The notes: generated by a model from the letters alone, not told the origin. Shown: positions 1 through 6,526, counted from the first letter of the stretch. The stretch is DNA of 7,388 bases from Pseudomonadota bacterium (GCA_025351555.1 JANXVS010000404.1:1-7388); one strand, 5' to 3'. Program-made: numbers and translations.

Positions 1-1094
1 ACAATGGCGGCGGCTCGTTGTCCGAAGCGATCGACCTGACCGGCCTGTTCACCGGCAAGGGTGCGGTAGTGCAGGTGCGCAATGCCAATGGCCGCATCGA
101 GGAAGGACGCAACACCCACACCGACATGACTTGGGATGGTCCGCTCGAAGTGCTGGTCAATCGCAATTCGGCTTCGGCTTCGGAAATTTTTGCCGCTGCG
201 ATCCAGGATTACGGTCGCGGCTTGATCGTCGGCGAGCCGACCTATGGCAAAGGCACGGTGCAGAACCTGGTGGACCTGGATCAGATGTCGCAGAACGAAA
301 AGCCGACGTTCGGCGAACTGAAGATGACCATCCAGCAGTTCTTCCGTGTCAACGGCGGCTCGACCCAATTGCGTGGCGTGACGCCCGATATCGCGTTCGC
401 CATCACTGCAGACTTCGACCAGAATGGCGAACAGGCGTTTGACAACGCCCTGCCATGGACGTCGATCACGGCGGCCAGCTACGCGCCGACGTCGGACCTG
501 AAAACCATTGTGCCCCTGCTCGAGACACGCCACGAAACGCGTACCGCCGCAGAGAAGGATTGGCAGGCCTACGCGGCGGACGTCGTCGACCTGCGCAAGC
601 TGCGCAAGGAAACGACGATCTCGCTTAGTGAGCAGGCCCGACGCGTCGAACGCGACGAGCAGGAAAAGAAGCGGCTTGAGCGGCACCCAATCGTAGCCGC
701 CGCATCGAGCGATCTGAAGACAACGACGCAGAAGAGTACCACGGTGCGCGCCGATCCGGATCACCCGGCAGCGGCCAAGCGCGTGGATGTTGAGACGTCG
801 AACCCGGTGGTCGCCATTGGGACGGGGAAGGACGCAAACACTGGCAGCAGCGATGCCGATACCACGTTGAAAGCCGATGATGTCAGCTCCCGTTCCGACG
901 ACGGCCTGCAAGCCGACGAACGCAGCCTCAAAACCGATCTTGCCCAGGAGCAGAAGCGCAAGAACGAGAAGGACGTGGTGCTGACCGAAGGCTCACGCAT
1001 CCTCGGCGACGAAATCGATCTGATCCACGGCGACACCAAACTGGCCGCGCAGGTGCTGCCGCATCCGGTGCTCGACAAGGGTTCGGTGGATTGA
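1..1094 (+). CDS. prc: Carboxy-terminal processing (tail-specific) protease Prc, 3' part
   Basis: This is the C-terminal part of an S41-family periplasmic protease that degrades or trims proteins from their C-termini. In E. coli, Prc acts on FtsI, on ssrA-tagged proteins and on cell-wall hydrolases. The frame is open from base 3 and starts inside the conserved NGGGSL motif, so the 5' end lies outside the window; the TTG at 18 is not a real start. Counting from that TTG, SASASE (residues 51-56) holds the nucleophile Ser53, QDYGR holds Asp64, and GEPTYGKGTVQ holds Lys78. The Ser-Asp and Ser-Lys spacings of 11 and 25 match E. coli Prc. The strand RVNGGSTQLRGVTPDI and the motif FDNALPW are also Prc-like. 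The C-terminal helical domain follows, interrupted at about residues 224-316 by a Ser/Thr/Asp/Lys-rich low-complexity stretch. About 305 residues follow the catalytic Ser, against about 230 in E. coli. The gene converges on the minus-strand operon. Confidence 0.95.
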   Translation, partial: NGGGSLSEAIDLTGLFTGKGAVVQVRNANGRIEEGRNTHTDMTWDGPLEVLVNRNSASASEIFAAAIQDYGRGLIVGEPTYGKGTVQNLVDLDQMSQNEKPTFGELKMTIQQFFRVNGGSTQLRGVTPDIAFAITADFDQNGEQAFDNALPWTSITAASYAPTSDLKTIVPLLETRHETRTAAEKDWQAYAADVVDLRKLRKETTISLSEQARRVERDEQEKKRLERHPIVAAASSDLKTTTQKSTTVRADPDHPAAAKRVDVETSNPVVAIGTGKDANTGSSDADTTLKADDVSSRSDDGLQADERSLKTDLAQEQKRKNEKDVVLTEGSRILGDEIDLIHGDTKLAAQVLPHPVLDKGSVD

Positions 1095-1107
1095 TCTAAA
1101 ACGCTAA

Positions 1108-1138
1108 GCGGCACGGCTTCGCTTCGAGGCCGTGCCGC
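1108..1138. terminator. Stem-loop terminator candidate between convergent genes
   Basis: A 14-bp stem (1108-1121 with 1125-1138, one G-T wobble) closes a 3-nt loop, 13 bases after the prc stop. Ten of the pairs form a perfect GCGGCACGGC/GCCGTGCCGC arm. On the plus strand it is followed by GTTCGCC, which is not U-rich. On the minus strand it is followed by TAGCGTTTTAG, a better U-tract. It may therefore end transcripts from both sides, and more efficiently for the minus-strand operon. Confidence 0.65.
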
Positions 1139-1157
1139 GTTCGCCATGATACCGCCG

Positions 1158-1196
1158 CCGACCGGCGCGACGGGGCTTATCGATCGCACCGGTCGG
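1158..1196 (-). terminator. Stem-loop just after the aminopeptidase stop codon
   Basis: On the minus-strand transcript, CCGACCGG pairs with CCGGUCGG. The stem extends inward by GCGA/UCGC flanked by two G-U wobbles, giving about 14 bp around an 11-nt loop. The two wobbles become C-A mismatches in plus-strand RNA, so the structure is better for minus-strand transcripts. It begins 3 bases past the aminopeptidase stop. No U-run follows directly, so it may act together with the stem-loop at 1108-1138 or protect the 3' end. Confidence 0.45.
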
Positions 1197-1199
1197 TAG

Positions 1200-2606
1200 C
1201 TACGAGTTACGCACCGTGCCTTCCTGGCGCGGTGCGTAACGCTCGCTCAACCATGCAAAAAACGCGCGCAAGCCCTGGGCCTCGCCGCCATGCGGTCGAC
1301 CTGGCCGATCAGCGTCATTCCAGGCGTACATATCCAGGTGCACCCACGGCAAGCTCTCCGGCACGAAGCGCTGTAGATACAGCGCCGCAGTAATGGCGCC
1401 TGCAAGCCGCGAACTGCCGGCATTGCCGATATCGGCGATGCGCGAGTCAAGCATGCACGCGTAGGATTGCCACAGCGGCATGCGCCACAGACAATCCTGT
1501 TCGGCTTGGCCGTTGCGCAGCACGGACTCGGCCAGATCGTCGCGGTTGGCGAACAAGGCTGGCAGCTCCGGACCCAGCGCGACACGCGCCGCGCCGGTGA
1601 GGGTGGCGAAATCGATGATCAGATCGGGCTTCTGTTCGGCGGCGTAGCAGAGCGCATCGCATAGCACCAGCCGCCCTTCCGCGTCGGTATTGTCGATTTC
1701 CACGGTGGTGCCGGCGCGGGTGCGGATCACTTCACCGGGGCGATAGGCATTGCCGGCCACCGCATTCTCGACGGCGGGCACCAGCAAACTCAGCCGCACC
1801 GGAAGTTTGGCCTGCATGATCAGGCCCGCGAGCGCAATGGCGTGCGCGGCGCCGCCCATGTCCTTCTTCATCCAGCGCATGCCATCGCTGGTCTTCAAAT
1901 CCAGACCGCCGGTATCAAAGCACACGCCCTTGCCCACCAGGACTAGATGCGGATCGCGTGGTTTGCCCCAGGTCAGCTCGACCAGGCGCGGTTCGCGATG
2001 GCTGGCGCGACCGACGGCATGGATCGTCGGGAAGTTGGATTTGAGCAACTGCGCGCCAACCCAGTCGCGATACTTGCCGCCGTGTGCTTTCGCCAGCTGC
2101 CGGATTTCCCCGGCAAGCTCGGCCGGGCCCATGTCCTGGGTTGGCGTATTGATCAGATCGCGTACGCGGCAGATCGCTTGCAGCTGCGGCGCCACCGCGC
2201 GCAGCGTGGCGCGGTCAATGATCAGTTGCGCCGGCTCGCGCGCAGGTTTGCGATAGCGCGCGTAGCGATACGCACCCAGGCCCCAGCCCAGCGCCGCGGT
2301 TACGGAATCGAGCGCAAGGCCAGACTGATCAAGACAATAGTTTCCGCTCGGCAGATTCTGCGGCAAGGTGGATAACGCGTAGATGTCGTCGGCACGCGAA
2401 ACGCCGACCAGCACCGCGCGCAACTGCCCCTGCGCGTCAGGCACCAGACAAACCTTGCCGGCGTCGGCGCCGAAACCGCTGGCCTTGATCCAGCTGGCAG
2501 CGCCCTTGCCCAATGTCCGGGCGACGCGTGGCAGGGTCTTGGCGTCCACCGCAATCACGGCGACGGCTGCGCTCCCGCCACGTGGAGATTCGATCAGGCC
2601 GTGCAT
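1200..2606 (-). CDS. M17-family leucyl aminopeptidase
   Basis: This is a cytosolic two-zinc aminopeptidase that removes N-terminal residues from peptides. The predicted protein has 468 residues: a poorly conserved N-terminal macro-like domain (about 1-140), then the catalytic domain. Using the start at 2606, all ligands known from bovine LAP can be seen at the same relative spacing. They are Lys226 and Asp231 in GKGVCFDTGG, catalytic Lys238, Asp249 in KKDMGGAA, and Asp308, Glu310 and Arg312 in the NTDAEGRL signature. DFATLTGA follows. I chose the ATG at 2606 because GGGGGCGAG lies just upstream. A GTG at 2699 would add 31 unlikely, Cys- and Arg-containing residues and overlap the upstream gene. 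It is the last gene of the minus-strand cluster, 79 nt after the HAD gene. It may be a paralogue of PepA rather than PepA itself, so no symbol is given. Confidence 0.93.
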   Translation of the reverse strand: MHGLIESPRGGSAAVAVIAVDAKTLPRVARTLGKGAASWIKASGFGADAGKVCLVPDAQGQLRAVLVGVSRADDIYALSTLPQNLPSGNYCLDQSGLALDSVTAALGWGLGAYRYARYRKPAREPAQLIIDRATLRAVAPQLQAICRVRDLINTPTQDMGPAELAGEIRQLAKAHGGKYRDWVGAQLLKSNFPTIHAVGRASHREPRLVELTWGKPRDPHLVLVGKGVCFDTGGLDLKTSDGMRWMKKDMGGAAHAIALAGLIMQAKLPVRLSLLVPAVENAVAGNAYRPGEVIRTRAGTTVEIDNTDAEGRLVLCDALCYAAEQKPDLIIDFATLTGAARVALGPELPALFANRDDLAESVLRNGQAEQDCLWRMPLWQSYACMLDSRIADIGNAGSSRLAGAITAALYLQRFVPESLPWVHLDMYAWNDADRPGRPHGGEAQGLRAFFAWLSERYAPRQEGTVRNS

Positions 2607-2638
2607 TCTCGCCCCCAAGAACTGCGCCTTCCGGCTCA

Positions 2639-2670
2639 ATGTGTTATGCCGACTATCTACGGCAACACAT
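2639..2670. repeat. Bulged inverted repeat between the HAD and aminopeptidase genes
   Basis: ATGTGTT (2639-2645) pairs with AACACAT (2664-2670), and GCCG (2648-2651) with CGGC (2660-2663). This leaves a 2-nt bulge and an 8-nt loop, 11 bp in total. It sits in the 79-nt gap upstream of the aminopeptidase ATG and has no following U-run in either direction. It could be an RNA stem affecting operon expression, or an operator. The function is unknown. Confidence 0.4.
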
Positions 2671-2685
2671 GCAGCGAAGCAGAGA

Positions 2686-3417
2686 CTATGCCAACGCACC
2701 CGGGTTGCTGGCGTTAACAGCCGGCGTGATTAACGCGTCGACCAGTTCGAGCAGATCGCGAACATTCAGGTCGGGGCCGATCAGATCAGGAGAGTGCGAG
2801 TGCGGCCACAGCGCCTGACTACGATTGATCCAGGCACTGCGTAGACCCGCGGCGCGCGCACCAATGATATCCATTTGCGGATCGTCGCCGACATGCAGCA
2901 CCGCCTCGGGCGGCAAACCCAGGCGCTCGCAGGCGGCATGAAAAATTTGCGGCGCCGGCTTGGCGGCACCGAAATCGCGCGCACTGATGGAGAACTGAAA
3001 AAAACGCGACAGACCGATCTGATCCAGGTCGGCGTTGCCATTGCTCAAGGCAACCAGCGGAAAGCGCGCCGCCAGTTGCTCCAGCGCCGGCAGCGCATCG
3101 GCATAACATTCGACCTGATTGCGCGCCGCGTAGAACTCTGCGAACGCAGCATCGACGTGAGCGGCGTCGTAGCCATGCGGCGCCAGCGCCGTGGTCAAGG
3201 TCAAACGGCGCTGGGCGGTGAAATCATGCGCCAGGTGCGGATTCTCGCCGGCGACGCGATCGCGCAGCACGCGCATGGCCACCATCGGATAGTGCTCGGC
3301 CGCGCGCGGGCAATGCGTCTTGAGCCACGCATCCAGGCGTTGCTCGGCGCGCAGCATCACCGGCGCAATCGGCCAAAGCGTATCGTCCAGGTCCAGGCTG
3401 ATCGCTCGAATCTGCAT
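2686..3417 (-). CDS. HAD-superfamily phosphatase, YigB-like
   Basis: This is a 243-residue HAD subfamily I hydrolase. Motif I is SLDLDDTLW with nucleophile Asp9 and acid/base Asp11. A helical C1 cap follows (about 15-95). Motif II is LVALSNGN with Ser125, motif III is Lys153 in GAAKPAP, and motif IV is LHVGDDPQMD with Asp178, Asp179 and Asp183. The VMLRAEQRL segment after motif I, SNGNA and LHVGDD recall E. coli YigB, which dephosphorylates FMN and the riboflavin precursor 5-amino-6-(5-phosphoribitylamino)uracil. The substrate cannot be assigned from sequence alone. I chose the ATG at 3417, 8 nt after the stop of the upstream gene. A TTG at 3429 overlaps that stop (TTGA) and would add four residues. 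No strong Shine-Dalgarno is visible for either, so translational coupling to the PstS-like gene is likely. Confidence 0.9.
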   Translation of the reverse strand: MQIRAISLDLDDTLWPIAPVMLRAEQRLDAWLKTHCPRAAEHYPMVAMRVLRDRVAGENPHLAHDFTAQRRLTLTTALAPHGYDAAHVDAAFAEFYAARNQVECYADALPALEQLAARFPLVALSNGNADLDQIGLSRFFQFSISARDFGAAKPAPQIFHAACERLGLPPEAVLHVGDDPQMDIIGARAAGLRSAWINRSQALWPHSHSPDLIGPDLNVRDLLELVDALITPAVNASNPGALA

Positions 3418-3425
3418 GCGCGCGA

Positions 3426-4529
3426 TCAATGAGCGCCTGAATCCTGCGGTTTGGCGGCGGCCTTCTCCGCATTGGCGCGCACGGCGCGATCCTTGGCTTC
3501 GGCAGTCAGTTCCGAGGTCGGAGCGACACGCTGCAGCGCCTGTGCGGTCGCATTCGGCGCGGACACCGGCGTACCGCTGGCGGCCATCGCTGTCGGATGC
3601 ACATGCGCATCGACAAAGGCCATGCGCGCATCTTGCTGGCCGAGCAAGCCGGGGGCGTCGGCATACGGCACCAGATTGTGCTTGCGCAGGATCGTCTTGG
3701 CGCCATCGCTCTCGGTGTAGCGAACGAATTTCTCGACCGCATCGTGATTCTTGTTGTCATCACGCGCCGCCAGATACAGCGCACTGTAAAGCGGATAGCT
3801 GCCATCGGCGATACTGGTGCTGGTCGCGCCGACGCCTTCCACCGAGAGCATCTTCACAGCGGGATTTCCGGCGACGCCGGACAATGTGCTCATGCCGATG
3901 CTATGCGGATCGATCGCGATGCCTTCCTCGAGTTTTTCCGTGTTCACGTACAGGCGCGGCACGGATACCGCCTGATCGCCATCGTGAAACAACAGCAGGC
4001 GCGTCGAGTATTCGATGCCGTCGAGCGGTCCGGCCACGCCGTAAAGATTGATTTCCGCCGGGGCGCCGTCGAGATCCTTCCAGTCGGTCAGCCGGCCCAG
4101 ATACAAGTCGTGCAGTTGCTTCAAGGTGATGTTGTTGACCGGATTCTTCGCCGAAGTGATCGGCACCAGCGCGTCCCAGGCGACGGGATAGAAATTGATG
4201 CTTTTTTCTTCCGCACGATCGAGCATCGCCGGACGCGCGCTGCCGGCGACATCGGCGGTGCCGGCGTTGACCGCATCCAGCCCGGAAACCGTGCTGAACG
4301 GCTGCATGGTGATCTTGCCCTGCTTGCTCGCTTCGTACGGCTTGACCAGATCCGCGAACACGCGCGCCGTACTGTGATCGCCGCGCCAGACGATGGCGGG
4401 CGTCGACGGCGTAGCCGATTTTGCGGCGCTCGCGGCCTTCTTGTGCGGCGCAGGCGCCTGCGCGAACACGAGGCCAAAACCCAATGCCAGGATCAATCCG
4501 CTTAAGACGACAAGAGACGACTTGCTCAT
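3426..4529 (-). CDS. PstS-like periplasmic substrate-binding protein
   Basis: This is a 367-residue exported binding protein of the PstS/PBP-like type. Residues 1-25 form a signal peptide: a short basic start, then the hydrophobic run LVVLSGLILALGFGLVFA with cleavage near VFA-QA or AQA-P. An Ala/Lys/Pro-rich linker follows (26-44), then the binding domain (about 46-289). That domain has STVSGLDAV and ADVAGSARPA in the positions where PstS-type proteins contact an oxyanion, plus NNITLKQLHDLYLGRLTDWKDL, typical of the family. A low-complexity tail rich in Ala, Pro, Thr, Glu and Lys (about 290-367) follows the domain. No pstCAB permease genes lie beside it, so it is an orphan here and may bind phosphate or another oxyanion for signalling or scavenging. 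It lies 59 nt after the degQ-like gene and 8 nt before the HAD gene. Confidence 0.85.
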   Translation of the reverse strand: MSKSSLVVLSGLILALGFGLVFAQAPAPHKKAASAAKSATPSTPAIVWRGDHSTARVFADLVKPYEASKQGKITMQPFSTVSGLDAVNAGTADVAGSARPAMLDRAEEKSINFYPVAWDALVPITSAKNPVNNITLKQLHDLYLGRLTDWKDLDGAPAEINLYGVAGPLDGIEYSTRLLLFHDGDQAVSVPRLYVNTEKLEEGIAIDPHSIGMSTLSGVAGNPAVKMLSVEGVGATSTSIADGSYPLYSALYLAARDDNKNHDAVEKFVRYTESDGAKTILRKHNLVPYADAPGLLGQQDARMAFVDAHVHPTAMAASGTPVSAPNATAQALQRVAPTSELTAEAKDRAVRANAEKAAAKPQDSGAH

Positions 4530-4588
4530 GAAAATATCCCACTAAAATCCCAAGACGTCCATTATCGCGCAGTCCGGGCTTGCGCGTC

Positions 4589-5985
4589 TCACTGCAAGGG
4601 TACGAAGAACGCATTGCGCCCGCGCACGACCGACAGCAGCACTTGCGGCGGATGACGCGCGAGCACCTGCTTGAGATCGATCAGGCTGCCGATGTCGACC
4701 TGATTGATGCCGATGATCAGATCGCCGGCCTTGAGCCCGGCGTTGGCTGCGTGGCTGGCAGCAACGATCCGGTTGATGCTGACGCCAGCCAGACCCTGCC
4801 GGCGCACGCGCTCGCCGGCATCGGACAATTGCGCACCCGCAAGGCGCGAGTCCAGCGCTGCGCCATCGGCATTGATCAGCTGCTCGGCAACCAGCCGTGC
4901 CTGGAGCGCGAGCGGCTTGCCATCGCGCAATACGCCAAGCTCGATGCTGGAACCGATCGGCGCAAGCCCTTCGGCGTTGTGCAAATCGTTGGCGCCGTGG
5001 ATCGGCTTGCCATTGAGCTGGACGATCACGTCGCCAGCCTTCAACCCGGCTGCCGCTGCGGCAGAATCAGTATCCACGCGCGTCACCGCCGCGCCTTGAC
5101 CGGGCGGTGCATCAAGCATTTGCGCGATCTCTGGGGTCAGATCCTGAGTCTGCACACCCAGCGTGCCATGCTTGACCGAGCCGGTCGCGATCAACTGGCC
5201 CATGACCTGTTTGGCCAGATCCGAGGGAATCGCGAAACCAATGCCGTTGCTGCCGCCGGATGTGGAGAAGATCTGCGAGTTTATGCCGACCAGTTCGCCA
5301 CGCAGATTCACCAGCGCGCCGCCGGAATTGCCGGGATTGATCGAGGCATCGGTCTGGATGAAGTTCTGATAGCCGCGGCCGCCCAGGCCGGTACGGTTCA
5401 GGCCCGATACGATGCCGGAACTGGCCGATTGGCCGACGCCGAACGGATTGCCCAGCGCAACGACAAAATCGCCAACGCGCACTTGGCTGGAATCGGCCAG
5501 CGGCAATGCGGCCAGGTGTTCGGCCGGTATCTGGATCACGGCGATATCGGTGTCTGGATCACTGCCCACCAGTTGCGCCTTCAGGCTGCTGCCATCGTGC
5601 AGGGTGACGGAGATATCGTCGGCGCCTTCGATGACGTGGTTGTTGGTCAGCACGTAGCCTTTGGCCGCATCGATGATCACGCCGGAACCCAGCGACTGTT
5701 CAATGCGCTCGCGTGGCGCGTTCTGCATGCCGAAGAACTGGCGGAAAAACGGATCGTCCATCAGCGGATTGCGCACCCGCACCCGGGTTTTGGAGTTGAT
5801 ATTGACCACGGCGGTGTCACCCGCTCCAGCATTGGCGCCAGCGAAGGCAAGGGCTGGCCTTCGACCGCCAACGGCAAGGCAGCGGCCACGCAGGGCAGCG
5901 GGCGGACACAGGCCACGACGCCGGCCGCAGCCAGCAAGCTGCAACAGGCGCGCAAAAGCGGAAAACCGGGGCGGAAAATCGGCAT
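4589..5985 (-). CDS. degQ: DegQ/DegP-type periplasmic serine protease with a 1-base frameshift
   Basis: This is a Do/HtrA-family serine protease-chaperone of the periplasm. The main frame gives a signature trypsin-like domain and two PDZ domains, ending at VPLQ. Numbering the repaired 465-residue protein, the triad is His117 (TNNHV), Asp147 (DTDIAV) and Ser221 (NPGNSGG). PDZ1 is about 280-370 and PDZ2 about 385-465. The true N-terminus lies in another frame: ATG at 5985, preceded by GAGGT, encodes a signal peptide and then LPSLAPMLERVTP, matching the conserved DegP/DegQ start of the mature domain. The main frame resumes at AVVNIN. One base is missing at 5812-5814 (ACACCGCC where ACACCGGCC or ACACCCGCC is expected). 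As it stands, the start at 5944 would give a 451-residue product with no signal peptide. This is either a sequencing error or a recent pseudogene. VVAC (Cys26) could be a lipobox. It is probably the first gene of the operon. Confidence 0.88.
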
Positions 5986-6017
5986 GTCTACCTCGTTGAC
6001 TGCAATCTGGAACCTAT

Positions 6018-6046
6018 GCAGACCGCGATTGGGGGCATCGGTTTCC
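6018..6046 (-). promoter_or_regulatory. Sigma-E-like promoter candidate for the degQ operon
   Basis: Reading the minus strand, GGAAACC (6046-6040) is followed by 16 bases and GTCTGC (6023-6018). Extracytoplasmic sigma-E promoters read GGAACTT and TCTGA, so the GGAA and TCTG cores match. The spacer is at the long end of the normal range. A start about 7 bases downstream would leave a leader of about 25 nt ending in the GAGGT ribosome site and the ATG at 5985. The degP/degQ family is a known sigma-E target, which raises the plausibility. The match is imperfect. Confidence 0.3.
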
Positions 6047-6167
6047 GAAGCTTTTCCCCGAGCTTTGCGGCGTCCGCCAAGCCAGGGTTGGGCGATAGCG
6101 AAAAAGCTCGCCAGTTACCCGAATATGCCGTGCCAATCATTTGATTATTCTGCGTAAAAAAAAGGTT

Positions 6168-6196
6168 TTGACATTGGCTTTTGGCAGGCGTACCTT
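6168..6196 (+). promoter_or_regulatory. Sigma-70-type promoter candidate for nrdJ
   Basis: A perfect TTGACA (6168-6173) is separated by exactly 17 bases from TACCTT (6191-6196), a weak -10 with 3 of 6 matches. An A/T-rich stretch with eight consecutive A's (6156-6163) lies directly upstream, like an UP element. Transcription would begin near 6203 and give a leader of about 324 nt before the nrdJ ATG. The -35 is convincing and the -10 is not, which fits a regulated promoter. Confidence 0.5.
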
Positions 6197-6202
6197 CCCA
6201 GC

Positions 6203-6526
6203 GTCGCAATCACAACATCTTGTGTTTGCCTTCAAGGGAAAACCCAAGGTTTGGGTTTGGCTGGTTGAGGGGCAGGACGTTCAAACCGATCGGATTTGAA
6301 CGTTGGAGACGGCGATAACAGGCTAAACAACGATACTCAGCGCTATCTGTCCGGGACCTACCGGCTGAGGCGCTGACGGGTGAGTTTTCGCCGCGGCAAG
6401 CAGGCTGCGACAAACAGAAGGTAACAGGCACATTGAAAGCGTTTGGTGGTCCAAAAGAAATATGCTCGCACAAGAAGAAAAAAACGAAATGGTCGATTTG
6501 AAGAATTTTGGGAGGAGCACAAAAAC
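6203..6526 (+). other. Long, stem-rich 5' leader of nrdJ
   Basis: This stretch has no convincing gene. If transcribed from the promoter near 6168, it is a leader of about 324 nt. By eye I find these stems. TGCCTTCAA/TTGAGGGGCA (6227-6235 with 6265-6274, one bulge and one wobble) encloses the AAACCCAA/TTGGGTTT hairpin. ACGTTCAAA/TTTGAACGT (6277-6285 with 6295-6303) is a 9-bp hairpin. TCAGCGC/GCGCTGA (6337-6343 with 6370-6376) encloses CCGG/CCGG. GGTGA/TCGCC (6379-6392) has a 4-nt loop. The last 70 bases are purine-rich and unpaired, ending in the GGGAGGAG ribosome site. I do not see the conserved core of a cobalamin riboswitch. Confidence 0.35.
6210..6258 (+). promoter_or_regulatory. NrdR box and phased second dyad upstream of nrdJ
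   Basis: TCACAACATCTTGTGT (6210-6225) matches 14 of 16 positions of the NrdR-box consensus ACACWATATMTWGTGT and is a dyad (CACAA/TTGTG). NrdR is the ATP/dATP-sensing zinc-finger repressor of ribonucleotide reductase genes, and its boxes usually come in pairs about 31-32 bp apart, centre to centre. A second perfect dyad, AAACCCAA/TTGGGTTT (6240-6247 with 6251-6258), is centred 31.5 bp downstream. Its sequence fits the consensus poorly, about half the positions, so it may be a degenerate second box. Both lie just after the predicted start of transcription, where a repressor could block RNA polymerase. Confidence 0.6.

Noticed and set aside
18..20. TTG as a start for prc
   Set aside because: It lies inside the conserved NGGGSL motif, and the frame is open to the window edge, so the gene simply begins upstream.
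2607..2699. GTG start at 2699 extending the aminopeptidase by 31 residues
   Set aside because: It overlaps the HAD gene, and the added residues do not look like an M17 N-terminus. The ATG at 2606 has a better ribosome site.
3597..4505. 302-codon plus-strand frame antisense to the PstS-like gene
   Set aside because: Shadow of the real minus-strand gene; Arg-rich product with no family signature.
4561..4566. GATAAT on the minus strand as a -10 box for the PstS-like gene
   Set aside because: No acceptable -35 at 16-18 bases; the nearest TTGCAG is 25 bases away.
4580..6157. 525-codon open frame on the plus strand, antisense to the degQ-like gene
   Set aside because: It mirrors the third-position bias of a GC-rich gene on the other strand. 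Its protein has no recognisable domain, while the minus strand has a complete protease with triad and PDZ domains.
6222..6299. 25-codon GTG-started frame in the nrdJ leader containing two Trp codons
   Set aside because: No ribosome site, and it begins inside the NrdR box; most likely a chance frame.
6203..6526. Cobalamin riboswitch ahead of nrdJ
   Set aside because: Expected because of the cofactor, but I could not find the conserved core or B12-box sequence.
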